Assembly (NCBI GenBank): GCA_964647485.1
Contig: CAZYHV010000017.1
Span: 18,382-82,381, forward strand
Origin: FW021-bin31 sp964647485
Lineage (GTDB): Bacteria; Bacteroidota; Bacteroidia; Chitinophagales; Chitinophagaceae
Length of the DNA stretch: 64,000 bases
Reading direction: 5' to 3'
Shown: piece after piece, positions 52,422-61,180 of the stretch
Layout of the letters: each line of letters begins with the position of its first letter
Position numbering within the stretch: the first letter of the stretch is position 1
The notes under the pieces: model-generated
Told to the model about the DNA's origin: nothing
The model's input: only the letters and a program-made list of their open reading frames with translations
Databases searched by the model: none
Translations under genes and position numbers: made by a program

Positions 52422-52494
52422 AAAAATGAAAAGAGTACGAAACTCTTCCTACCCAAAAAGCTTCTATTCCTCCCTCATCCATTCCCCTCATTCA

Positions 52495-54114
52495 TCAGAG
52501 TTCATGCTTTGCATCCTTCAACCCTCTGTCTATTGCCCTATGTTTTGTTCGGATTGCTGTCTTATAGCGTTTTAATTCCTTCCGAATGACAGGAGCTAAA
52601 ATCACCACACCTATGATATTAGGTACTGCCATGGCAAAAATTAAAGCATCAGAAAAATCAATAACCGAATTCAGACTAATAGCAGATCCCAGCCATATAA
52701 AAATACAAAAAGCTATATTATATACCAATCGGGTTTTTTTCCCTTTTCCGAAGAGGAACATCCAGCCTTGAAGCCCATAATAAGACCATGAAATCATAGT
52801 AGAAACGGCAAATAAAATTACAGCAATGGTCAATACAATAGAGAAATGAGGAATAGCAGTATCAAATGCAGCAGCCGTTAAACGAACACCTTCTGTTACT
52901 TCCTCTCCATACTGAACAATTTGATGATCGAAATTAGCAATAATAATAACCAAAGCGGTCATAGTACAAATAAGCACTGTATCTATAAAGGGTTCCAATA
53001 AGGCAACAATACCCTCTGAAGCCGGATATCTGGTTTTTACTGCAGAATGCGCTGTTGGTGCAGAACCAATTCCCGCTTCATTAGAAAAAGTCCCTCTGCG
53101 AATACCTTGTATCATCACTCCCACCAGACCACCTGCAATACCAAGACCGGTGAATGCCCCATGAAAAATCAAACTAAAAGCATCTCCAATATGTTGATAA
53201 TTCAAGACCAAAATTATCAAAGCACTCAACACATAAAGTACCGCCATAAAAGGAACTATTTTCTCCGTTACTTTAGCAATCCTTTTAATTCCCCCAATAA
53301 TCACAAAAGCTACTATGATCGCAAGGAAAGCCCCAAACCACAAAGCGCCACCGGATTCATGCAATCCAAATAACTCTACAAATTGGGCAGAAGCCTGATT
53401 TGCCTGAAACATATTACCTATTCCAAAAGCTCCTCCTGTCACCAATAAAGCAAAGAGGATTGATAAGATTCTACCGAGCCTTTTCATTCCCTTTTCCGTC
53501 AATCCTTTCTTCAGATAATACATCGGTCCGCCATATACCGTTCCATCCGATCCAATATCCCTATATTTGACACCCAAGGTACATTCTGCGAATTTTGTCG
53601 CCATCCCGAATAATCCGCCCAAAATCATCCAAAAAGTAGCTCCGGGACCTCCTATAGATATAGCTACAGCCACACCGGCAATATTTCCCAAACCTACTGT
53701 AGCAGAAAGAGCAGTTGCCAAAGCTTGAAAATGAGAGACTTCTCCTGTTGATTGGTCTTCTTCAATCTCTTCCAACACTTTTTTCTGTTCTTTCTTCGAA
53801 GACTTTTCATATAAAATATCAGCTCCATGCGCCTCTATATCTTCGTATTTCCCTCGTACGACCCGTATGGCCGTCCTAAAGCCCGTAATGTTAATCAGTT
53901 TAAAATAAAAGGTAAAATACACCGCCCCTCCTATCAATACAAGAACCACCCACGGAACTTTAAGATCTTCGGTAATGGGTATTTCATAAAAAATAAAATC
54001 TATAAACCAGCTTGTATAACGTTGAAATGCAGTATCTATATTTCCGGATATTGATTGGGAAAAACCCAAAATTGGAAAACACATCGCTAAGAAAGACAAC
54101 ATATACTTTTTCAT
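52495..54114 (-). CDS. Sodium:alanine symporter (AGCS family)
   Basis: 539 residues from the ATG at 54114, where the natural signal MKKYMLSFLAMCFPILGFSQ begins; an ATG at 54153 would add a hydrophobic but non-homologous leader. About ten membrane helices carry the family motifs FQALATALSATVGLGNIAGV, GGPGATFWMILGGLFGMATK and RRGTFSNEAGIGSAPTAHSA. It imports alanine or glycine with sodium. The N-terminal secreted-type extension before the first helix (FIDFIFYEIPITEDLKVPW) is common in Bacteroidota members. Confidence 0.95.
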   Translation of the reverse strand: MKKYMLSFLAMCFPILGFSQSISGNIDTAFQRYTSWFIDFIFYEIPITEDLKVPWVVLVLIGGAVYFTFYFKLINITGFRTAIRVVRGKYEDIEAHGADILYEKSSKKEQKKVLEEIEEDQSTGEVSHFQALATALSATVGLGNIAGVAVAISIGGPGATFWMILGGLFGMATKFAECTLGVKYRDIGSDGTVYGGPMYYLKKGLTEKGMKRLGRILSILFALLVTGGAFGIGNMFQANQASAQFVELFGLHESGGALWFGAFLAIIVAFVIIGGIKRIAKVTEKIVPFMAVLYVLSALIILVLNYQHIGDAFSLIFHGAFTGLGIAGGLVGVMIQGIRRGTFSNEAGIGSAPTAHSAVKTRYPASEGIVALLEPFIDTVLICTMTALVIIIANFDHQIVQYGEEVTEGVRLTAAAFDTAIPHFSIVLTIAVILFAVSTMISWSYYGLQGWMFLFGKGKKTRLVYNIAFCIFIWLGSAISLNSVIDFSDALIFAMAVPNIIGVVILAPVIRKELKRYKTAIRTKHRAIDRGLKDAKHEL

Positions 54115-54233
54115 AAAGAATTTAAGATTTACTATTAAGCAGACAATATCCAAAAAATAATGCTACTTTACAAAATAGATTTCTTATCATAAAGCTCAGT
54201 TCCTCCTAAAATAAGCTTTTCTTCGGATTTAAA

Positions 54234-55364
54234 TTATTCCACTCTGAGGTAAGGTTTTATCTTCTTAAAAGTCTTTTCCTTTATTATTTGTATTTCTTGG
54301 AGTCCCGTAATCGTTCTATATTTTCCATGCTGTTTTCTATAAGAAACAATTGCTTTTGCCATAGAATAACTAATATAAGGGTGAGCATTTAAATCTTGAA
54401 AAGTAGCCTTGTTAATGTTTATTTTTTTCAAATTCCCCTGTTCCAAACGTAAGTGAGATTTTATCTTTCGAAATGTACTATCCGGTAATCCATAAACCTC
54501 AGCTATTTGATCAATCTTATAAAAACCTCCTAATGCATTTCTAAACCGAACAATACGGGATGAAAAGACCGGACCAATGCCATACAACCTACACCAGTCA
54601 GCACTATCGGCTTTATTGATATCAATAAGAAAAAAAGATTGATGCTCTTCTTCTTTTTTCTTTTGGGAAGCCGAAGATATAGATTCCCCCGGCTCTTCTT
54701 CTCTTATATTTGCGATCTCCACATAAGGAGACAGTCGCTTGTAATCCGTAGAAGAAAAACCATAAATTTTCTTTAGATCTTCCTTTTTATAAAAGTGTCC
54801 TCCCGCTTTAATATAATTACGTATAACCTGTGCTGTATGTTCGGAAAGCCCTAATGTAACCCAACCTCTACTTGACAATCGATTAGGATCAAAAGAATGG
54901 AGATGGATCTCATGAGAGACAGAGGAAACCTCCTTCTTCTGTTCTTTTTCTATTCGAACATAGGGTAGAAGTCTTCGATACGCGCTATCAGACAAGCCAT
55001 AAATATTTTTCAGATCTTTTTTCTCATAAAAATGACCTCCTGAAGCCAAATAATGTTGAATTGTTAGTGCCGTATGTTTGTTTATCCCCAATTTATGCCA
55101 TTCGCTGGGTGATATTTTATTAGGGTCAAAATAAAATAGTCTATTATCGGCTACGGTAGAATGTGTTTTTTGATGTTTTTGTTTTGCAAGAAACTCTTTT
55201 ACTTCCCGTTGAAAGGCAGCATGACGCGGTGTTTTATTTGAAAATAAAAAAGGAAGGAAATACGATATGATGATACAAAGTAAAATGATGCTTATTAATA
55301 CATAAATTCCCCTCCGTTGACGACGTGTAAAAGAAAGATATTCTCGAAGAAATTTTTTCCACAT
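54234..55364 (-). CDS. Membrane-anchored protein with four helix-hairpin-helix (ComEA-like) repeats
   Basis: 376 residues from ATG 55364. An N-terminal membrane helix (GIYVLISIILLCIIISYFLP) anchors four HhH units. These begin DPNKISPSEWHKLGINKHTA, DPNRLSSRGWVTLGLSEHTA, DINKADSADWCRLYGIGPVF and NINKATFQDLNAHPYISYSM. The first two also share GGHFYEKKDLKNIYGLSD-like hairpins. ComEA uses one such unit for DNA uptake; four in series would make an extended DNA-binding surface on the outer face of the inner membrane. No competence genes are adjacent, so the role is uncertain. Confidence 0.85.
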   Translation of the reverse strand: MWKKFLREYLSFTRRQRRGIYVLISIILLCIIISYFLPFLFSNKTPRHAAFQREVKEFLAKQKHQKTHSTVADNRLFYFDPNKISPSEWHKLGINKHTALTIQHYLASGGHFYEKKDLKNIYGLSDSAYRRLLPYVRIEKEQKKEVSSVSHEIHLHSFDPNRLSSRGWVTLGLSEHTAQVIRNYIKAGGHFYKKEDLKKIYGFSSTDYKRLSPYVEIANIREEEPGESISSASQKKKEEEHQSFFLIDINKADSADWCRLYGIGPVFSSRIVRFRNALGGFYKIDQIAEVYGLPDSTFRKIKSHLRLEQGNLKKININKATFQDLNAHPYISYSMAKAIVSYRKQHGKYRTITGLQEIQIIKEKTFKKIKPYLRVE

Positions 55365-55420
55365 GGAGATGAAGTTTGTAAAATAGAGACCATGCAATAT
55401 AAGTAATTATTATATATTTC

Positions 55421-57280
55421 TTATTTTTCTGACTCAGCCTCTGTCATTTGGCTATTGAGGCTCTTCATAAAAGCAATAACATCTTCCTCCTCCTGCTGAG
55501 TCAGATGCAGGCTATCTTCGGGCAAAGTAGAATTCGGTATTTGTAATCCCATTCCTACGCCACCGGCATTATTGTAGAAGTCCATCACCTCTTTTAAAGT
55601 AGCATAAATTCCATTGTGCATATAGGGAGCTGTCTTAGAGATATTTCTTATCGTTGGAATTTTGAAAGCATGTTTATAAAAAGGAACGCCAATATACTTA
55701 TACCAACCTATATCAGAATCTAATGTAGTATCTGTCATGGATCGGGGAACGCCAATCACCTCTGTTTCACTTTCCACGAACTTTGGCGGAGTTACTCCGT
55801 TAAAAAGAGGCATAAAATGACAAGTAGCACATTTGGCCTTCCCCATAAATAAATTAAAACCTTTTATTTCTCTTGATGTAAGCGCCGTAGAATCTCCCCG
55901 CATATATTGATCGAAACGACTATTAAGCTTTGTCAGACTTCGATCATACGAAGCCAGCGCATTCAACACCTGCATAGAATCAATGCCCTTTTCTGACCAA
56001 TTGGGAAAGGCTTTTGAAAAAAGACTTTTATACGTAGAATCAGAAGAAAGATATGCTACAATTTCTTTTAAAGAGCCATCCATTTCATCCGGATTTTCTA
56101 AAACATCACGAGCCTGATCTTCTAGGGTCAAAGCACGCATATCATAAAATAAATTGGATTGAAGCGCAACATTAAGCAAAGTAGGCGTATTTCTAGGTAA
56201 AGGTTCTCCATTATGAATATTCGTATTGACTTTCAGACCATCTGTGAACGCTTGATCTGACTGATGACAGGATGCACAACTGCGCGTACCGGTACCGGAA
56301 AGGTGAGGGTCAGAAAATAACCTTTTTCCTAATGCAGCTTTTTCTTCAGTATATCGATACTTCCTTCCCGGCACAAAAGCATTCACATTGTATGCATTGG
56401 TATCAAATAAGGTTTTGGCCTGCTGCCTCAGCATTCTGTTATATTGAATATCAAAACCGTGATATTTATATTGTAATTGCGTGATGGCTGTACTTATTTT
56501 ATTCCCATATTTTGTAATGAAAGTAGCTCTATCAAAGGAGTCAAAATCCTTATTTTTCCTCAAATACTGAACAGACTGACGGATTAGAACAGTGAGATCG
56601 GAGTCCTTATTACTTGTCGAATAATAGCTCAGCACTTTTTGAAGACTCTCCATACTTACGGCAGACTCTTCCATACTGTTCAATGTAAGTGGATTATCAT
56701 AGCCTGTAATCCCCAACGTTAATATTCTAAAAATTTCTAATTTGGCTGCATCTAAGATCCGCCAATCCGATATGGAGTGATCGCTGAAAAAATCCTGATA
56801 ATAGCCTGTATTTCTTGAAAGAAGTTGTATTTGTTGAAGCAAAGCCTCCTTATTCTTTTTCTCATACTTTGGGAATATCATCTCTTCCATCACCTGCAAA
56901 CCCGAAGGCTTCAGCGCATAAACATAGGTAGGATCAAGAATATCGGCATCTTCCACCTCAGGTATTGGAGGGCCATTGACTAAAACCGAATTTGCTCCCA
57001 TAAAATATTCTGCCGCCCATTCAAACTTCTTATATAAAATTCTTGCCCTCAGGAAGTCGTGTTGTATTTCTTTGGGTGCAGCATTGTTCTTTACGGCTAC
57101 CAAAAAAGTATCCCCGATAAAATCATTAAAGATTCGGATTTGGGATAATAATGTATCCTCTATTTCCTTGTTTCGCGTATTTGAGTCATTATTTTGTTCC
57201 TGATGGCAAGAAAAAAATGAAAATCCTGAGATAATAAAAATCATAAGCAGGACTATTATTGCCCTTTTTCTCTTTCTCAT
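55421..57280 (-). CDS. Dihaem cytochrome c peroxidase lipoprotein with N-terminal extension
   Basis: 619 residues. Lipobox-like SFFSC at about residue 24, then a helical N-terminal region of about 250 residues typical of large Bacteroidota homologues. The di-haem peroxidase domain follows, with two CxxCH sites (SCASCHQSDQAFTDG and KCATCHFMPLFNG), FSDPHLSGTGTRSCA before the first, and APYMHNGIYATLKEVMDFYN near the end. It reduces H2O2 in the periplasm with electrons from cytochrome c. This fits an oxygen-exposed life. Confidence 0.93.
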   Translation of the reverse strand: MRKRKRAIIVLLMIFIISGFSFFSCHQEQNNDSNTRNKEIEDTLLSQIRIFNDFIGDTFLVAVKNNAAPKEIQHDFLRARILYKKFEWAAEYFMGANSVLVNGPPIPEVEDADILDPTYVYALKPSGLQVMEEMIFPKYEKKNKEALLQQIQLLSRNTGYYQDFFSDHSISDWRILDAAKLEIFRILTLGITGYDNPLTLNSMEESAVSMESLQKVLSYYSTSNKDSDLTVLIRQSVQYLRKNKDFDSFDRATFITKYGNKISTAITQLQYKYHGFDIQYNRMLRQQAKTLFDTNAYNVNAFVPGRKYRYTEEKAALGKRLFSDPHLSGTGTRSCASCHQSDQAFTDGLKVNTNIHNGEPLPRNTPTLLNVALQSNLFYDMRALTLEDQARDVLENPDEMDGSLKEIVAYLSSDSTYKSLFSKAFPNWSEKGIDSMQVLNALASYDRSLTKLNSRFDQYMRGDSTALTSREIKGFNLFMGKAKCATCHFMPLFNGVTPPKFVESETEVIGVPRSMTDTTLDSDIGWYKYIGVPFYKHAFKIPTIRNISKTAPYMHNGIYATLKEVMDFYNNAGGVGMGLQIPNSTLPEDSLHLTQQEEEDVIAFMKSLNSQMTEAESEK

Positions 57281-57324
57281 AATCTATACCTTGCAATATA
57301 CGTTTTCTTTACCTATTTATAGGG

Positions 57325-57423
57325 CATAGTTCGACATAGTTCGACATAGTTCGACATAGTTCGACAAGCTCACTATGACAGTTGCAGGGTCATTCCGAGC
57401 CTGACGAAAGTCATTCTGAGCCT
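57325..57423. repeat. REP-like repeats left of the assembly gap, starting with four CATAGTTCGA units
   Basis: A perfect tandem of CATAGTTCGA four times (57325-57364) leads into a palindromic unit: TTCGACAAGCTCACTATGAC, a short loop AGTTGCAGG, and GTCATTCCGAGCCTGACGAA as an imperfect inverse arm, then further arms into the N run. No gene lies in 57281-57629. Confidence 0.85.
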
Positions 57424-57523
57424 NNNNNNNNNNNNNNNNNNNNNNNNNNNNNNNNNNNNNNNNNNNNNNNNNNNNNNNNNNNNNNNNNNNNNNNNNNNNN
57501 NNNNNNNNNNNNNNNNNNNNNNN
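57424..57523. other. Assembly gap (100 N)
   Basis: Exactly 100 N residues, a scaffold gap placed inside the repeats; the true length of the array is unknown and flanking repeats may be collapsed. Confidence 0.99.
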
Positions 57524-57656
57524 CTCACTATGACAGTTGCAGGGTCATTCCGAGCCTGACGAAAGTCATTCTGAGCCTGACGAAGAACTCACCATGACAG
57601 TTGCAGGGTCATTCTGAGCTTGACGAAAGTCATTCTGAGCTTGACGAAGAAGAACC
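57524..57656. repeat. REP-like palindromic repeats, left flank of the GIY-YIG gene
   Basis: Alternating arms CTCACTATGACAGTTGCAGG and GTCATTCTGAGCTTGACGAA, repeated with single-base variants. The arms pair as imperfect hairpins. The end of the array is translated in the GIY-YIG gene. Confidence 0.88.
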
Positions 57657-57947
57657 ATACTCCGTATAATTCTTTGACAACCGCTTTAATTCATTCCAAT
57701 CAGCAGTCATTAATGCTTCTTTTTTAGCTCTGCTCCACCCTTTCACTTGTTTCTCAAAAGCAATAGCCTGATTAGGATCAGGAAATTCTTTTACAAAAAT
57801 TAATTTCACCGGTCTGCGAGAATGTGTATAACTCTTTTTATTGATTCCCTGTTGATGTTCCGCAAACCTTCTTTCTAAATCATTAGTAACCCCGGTATAA
57901 TAAGAATTATCATTACATAACAAGATATAAACAAACATCCTTTTCAT
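57630..57947 (-). CDS. GIY-YIG nuclease, single-domain, with repeat-derived C-terminus
   Basis: 105 residues. The GIY-YIG core is complete: FVYILLCNDNSYYTGVTNDL with the YIL and YTG strands, catalytic Arg in LERRFAEHQQG, and Glu in IAFEKQVKGWSRAKKEALM. The protein ends GSSSSSSE then TGA, and these codons lie within the REP-like repeat (TTCTTCGTCAAGCTCAGAA). The gene is bracketed by the repeat on both sides, same orientation. Small GIY-YIG proteins of this type are usually annotated as UvrC-like or YhbQ-like endonucleases of unknown role; here it might act on the repeats. Confidence 0.85.
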   Translation of the reverse strand: MKRMFVYILLCNDNSYYTGVTNDLERRFAEHQQGINKKSYTHSRRPVKLIFVKEFPDPNQAIAFEKQVKGWSRAKKEALMTADWNELKRLSKNYTEYGSSSSSSE

Positions 57948-57988
57948 GATAAATATACTTACGGTATTCCTATTTTATTATTTACATT

Positions 57989-58138
57989 TAGTTCGACATA
58001 GTTCGACAAGCTCACTATGACAGTTGCAGGGTCATTCCGAGCCTGACGAAAGTCATTCTGAGCTTGACGAAGAACTCACTATGACAGTTGCAGGGTCATT
58101 CTGAGCCTGACGAAAGTCATTCTGAGCTTGACGAAGAA
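57989..58138. repeat. REP-like palindromic repeats, right flank of the GIY-YIG gene
   Basis: Same unit and orientation as the left array: TTCGACAAGCTCACTATGAC, AGTTGCAGG, GTCATTCCGAGCCTGACGAA, then a second unit. Its right end supplies the SSSSSE-stop codons of the phosphoesterase gene. Confidence 0.88.
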
Positions 58139-59478
58139 CTAAACTCCAATGCATTTTTCAACGGATTGGCATTTTTATCCCGATCTGTTAATGGTTGAAG
58201 ATTCCATCTTTTTTCTATGAAAGACAGAATACTTACTGTTTCATATTGCGTATGATCTACAAAACCTTTCTTCGCAAACTTCCCAATAATAATAGCCGGA
58301 ATACGAGATCCCGGGCCCCAACGATCAATCTTAGGCGGAGCAACATGATCCCAAAATCCTCCATTTTCATCATAAGTCAAAATAATCAGAGTAGAATCTG
58401 CCTGAGGACCATTCAGCGCCGCATTGATTAATTTCACTGCATGTTTCTCACTCGGATAAACCGCTGCCGAACCGGGATGTTCATCAAATCCAAGTCCGGG
58501 TTTTACAAAAGAAACACTGGGCAGCGTCCCTTCCTTCGCAGCTTCCAGATAATCGGTTTCATCTTTCAAGTGTAACTTTCTTCCTTTTGTTTCCGGTCCA
58601 TAATTTTCGAAGTAGGCAAATGGTTCATGATTATAGGCATAATTAGAAGGTCTTCCGGCTACTGCGCTATCCCATCCAGCTGCATACCAAGCCCATGAAA
58701 TACCTTTTTCATTCATTCGATCCCCAATAGTGGGAAGTGTCTGAGGAGGCATCAGACGGGAAGTGTCTGCACCTTCAGGATGTGGTCCCTCCCTAGGGAA
58801 AACGGTATTCACCACATAACCATCCGGCGTAACTAATCCATTTTTTGTCATCTTTCCGCTAGAATCTACTTCTGCCACCACATCCTCCGGTGCATCTTTC
58901 CACACTGCAGGGGCTGCAGCAATCAAGTAAACATGATTAAAATAAGACCCACCAAAACCACTATGGAAAAAATGATCACATAAAGTATATTTCTTAGCAA
59001 TCGGATATAGCGGAATATCCTCGGTCTTATAATATCCCATCGCCAACGCCTTATTCACATTATAGGCTACAAATTTATCCATCTTCCCGCTATCAATCTG
59101 CATAATCTCTTGATAATATTCATGGGTCGGACTATGTGTCTTTTTATTAGAAGGAATATATTGATCGATGTTAAAATAGGTATTCGCCAGATTATTGGGA
59201 ATATCACTACTCCTCGGAATGTCCGGAAGAGTATCATAAAGATGTCCTTCTTTATCGGCCTGAAGAATATTTACTTCCTTGGCACTATCTAATCCATCTG
59301 CTCCGGGAAATTGACCATATAAATTGTCAAAACTGTGGTTTTCCATATATATGACGACCACATGCTTGACTTGTTGTATATTTTGGTCAAAAGATTTTTC
59401 TTTTTGTTGGCAACCCATAAATAAGAGACTAGTAAGCAGAGCACTAGTTAATAGGAAGTAAGCATTTTTCTTATACAT
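58117..59478 (-). CDS. Phosphoesterase/phospholipase C-family lipoprotein (PF04185 type)
   Basis: 453 residues with a lipobox (LLFMGC, Cys23). The alkaline-phosphatase-superfamily phosphoesterase motifs are HVVVIYMENHSFDNLYGQFP, CDHFFHSGFGGSYFNHVYLI, SFVKPGLGFDEHPGSA and LTYDENGGFWDHVAPP. Relatives include acid phosphatase AcpA and non-haemolytic PLC; the substrate is a phosphomonoester or phospholipid. The last residues SSSSSE are encoded by the adjacent REP-like repeat, so the native C-terminus has been replaced or extended. Confidence 0.9.
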   Translation of the reverse strand: MYKKNAYFLLTSALLTSLLFMGCQQKEKSFDQNIQQVKHVVVIYMENHSFDNLYGQFPGADGLDSAKEVNILQADKEGHLYDTLPDIPRSSDIPNNLANTYFNIDQYIPSNKKTHSPTHEYYQEIMQIDSGKMDKFVAYNVNKALAMGYYKTEDIPLYPIAKKYTLCDHFFHSGFGGSYFNHVYLIAAAPAVWKDAPEDVVAEVDSSGKMTKNGLVTPDGYVVNTVFPREGPHPEGADTSRLMPPQTLPTIGDRMNEKGISWAWYAAGWDSAVAGRPSNYAYNHEPFAYFENYGPETKGRKLHLKDETDYLEAAKEGTLPSVSFVKPGLGFDEHPGSAAVYPSEKHAVKLINAALNGPQADSTLIILTYDENGGFWDHVAPPKIDRWGPGSRIPAIIIGKFAKKGFVDHTQYETVSILSFIEKRWNLQPLTDRDKNANPLKNALEFSSSSSSE

Positions 59479-59623
59479 AAAATTAAATTTGTCCGTAAAG
59501 TTAATAAAACAATCGGTTTGTTCATAATGGAGGTAAAGATTTTAATAAGTTAAGGCCTACGTATTAAACAATATAACATTTATAGAAAATCCGCTCAAAA
59601 GAATTGGGAAAGATGAAATTAAA

Positions 59624-61180
59624 TTAATATCCTTCTTTTAACCTGTACAGATATTGTAATGTATTTTTAAACGGAGCCATCTGATAACCTATGGTATCTC
59701 CTAAGAACATGACCTGATATCTATTTTTCTCATTACAGGGAGGCCAATAGGGCAGTTCTTTTTGATTAGGATTTCCATATCGGGCAAAATTAATCCAGAA
59801 AGAACTCATAATCTTCTCCAGATACTTATCTTCAGCAGTCCACGGCCGATTACTCTCATCCTGGTTAGCATAAGCATAGGGAATTTCCCCTGTATGAAAA
59901 GCCCCATAATCTTCTTCTTCTTTTGTATAGGGTAAACTTCTATTAAAATAATAAAGATAGACTTTAGCCCCTCCTGTTTTATTTTGTAATTTCATCCACT
60001 CCCAAGATTGAAGCTCGAAGTGCTGAAGCGTGTGCCATCTCATTTTCGACTTTCTTGTAACAGAGTCATTTTCTGAAGGGAATAATCTAAACAATATTTT
60101 TGCTTCAGGGCCGTATTTTTTCTTTATCATCTCCCGAAAATCAGCTAAACTACCGTTGTTAATCAAGAAGCTTCCATCTTCTGCATTCCAGCCTGTCAAA
60201 ACAGGTACATTATTATAAGAGCCTTCTTCAAAAATCTTTCTTATAGACTGCGGAATTACATATCCATCTATAACAGGACCAAAGGCTCCCGTTTTCATTT
60301 GAACTTTCAATAACGAGTCTGCCGGAATAGCTCTCATTTTTGAAAGGTCTTTAACAGGCAGTATTGACAATACTTTCTGTTCTTCTTTCTCTGCTACTAT
60401 AGAAAGCTTAGAAAGTCTGTCGAAAGCCGCATCACTTTCGGCAATGGCTCTTTCAAAAAGCCCTTTTGCCAAAGGGGAAGCTACAAGGCAATGAACACTC
60501 ATTGCACCGGCAGATTGACCGGCAATAGTGATGTTTTCTGGGTCTCCACCAAAGGCGGCAATATTCTTGTTTACCCATTTTAAGGCTTCAATCTGATCTA
60601 ATAAACCATAATTCCCGGAGGAATGATTTTTCGAGGCTTTAGTTAAAACCGGCAGCGCCAAAAAACCGAATATCCCTAAACGGTAATTAATCGTAACAAA
60701 GACCACTCCTTTGGCAGCCATATTAGTGCCGTCATAGATTGGTACTGACCCTGAGCCCCCTGTAAATCCGCCCCCGTGTATAAATACAATGACCGGCCTT
60801 TTTGCTGCTCGTTTACCCTTCTTCGTCCAGATATTCAACGTGAGACAATCTTCACTCATATCTCCTGCAGGAGATATGAATTCCTGTGTCCACATCATAA
60901 AGGGATGAGGAGGAGCCTGCATGGCTATCGAACCAAAAGTTGTAGCATCAAGGGTGTCATGCCATCCTTTGATCGGTTGTGGTGGTTCCCATCTCAAATC
61001 ACCAACGGGTGGTTGGGCATAAGGAATTCCTTTAAAAGCATAGACCTTCTTTTCAGCATTATAACTTCCAACAATCACCCCGCTTTTTGTAGAAATTGCT
61101 TTTTTTATACGGGCAGTATCTTCTTTTTTACAAGAATAAATGAATAATAGGCATAATATAAAGGATATATATTTCATCAT
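59624..61180 (-). CDS. Carboxylesterase type B lipoprotein
   Basis: 518 residues with a lipobox-like FIYSCKK. The family motifs are IPYAQPPVGDLRWEPPQPIK, EDCLTLNIW, VFIHGGGFTGGSGS, the nucleophile elbow GQSAGAMSVH, Glu in GWNAEDGSF and His in DYGAFHTGEIPYAY. It hydrolyses carboxylic esters outside the cytosol. Its ATG overlaps the stop of the upstream beta-helix gene (ATGA), so the two are translationally coupled and probably act on one substrate, for example an esterified pectin-like glycan. Confidence 0.92.
   Translation of the reverse strand: MMKYISFILCLLFIYSCKKEDTARIKKAISTKSGVIVGSYNAEKKVYAFKGIPYAQPPVGDLRWEPPQPIKGWHDTLDATTFGSIAMQAPPHPFMMWTQEFISPAGDMSEDCLTLNIWTKKGKRAAKRPVIVFIHGGGFTGGSGSVPIYDGTNMAAKGVVFVTINYRLGIFGFLALPVLTKASKNHSSGNYGLLDQIEALKWVNKNIAAFGGDPENITIAGQSAGAMSVHCLVASPLAKGLFERAIAESDAAFDRLSKLSIVAEKEEQKVLSILPVKDLSKMRAIPADSLLKVQMKTGAFGPVIDGYVIPQSIRKIFEEGSYNNVPVLTGWNAEDGSFLINNGSLADFREMIKKKYGPEAKILFRLFPSENDSVTRKSKMRWHTLQHFELQSWEWMKLQNKTGGAKVYLYYFNRSLPYTKEEEDYGAFHTGEIPYAYANQDESNRPWTAEDKYLEKIMSSFWINFARYGNPNQKELPYWPPCNEKNRYQVMFLGDTIGYQMAPFKNTLQYLYRLKEGY

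Noticed and set aside
57382..57597. Open frame of 71 codons spanning the N run
   Set aside because: It is mostly unknown bases and REP-like repeat; the frame has no independent support.
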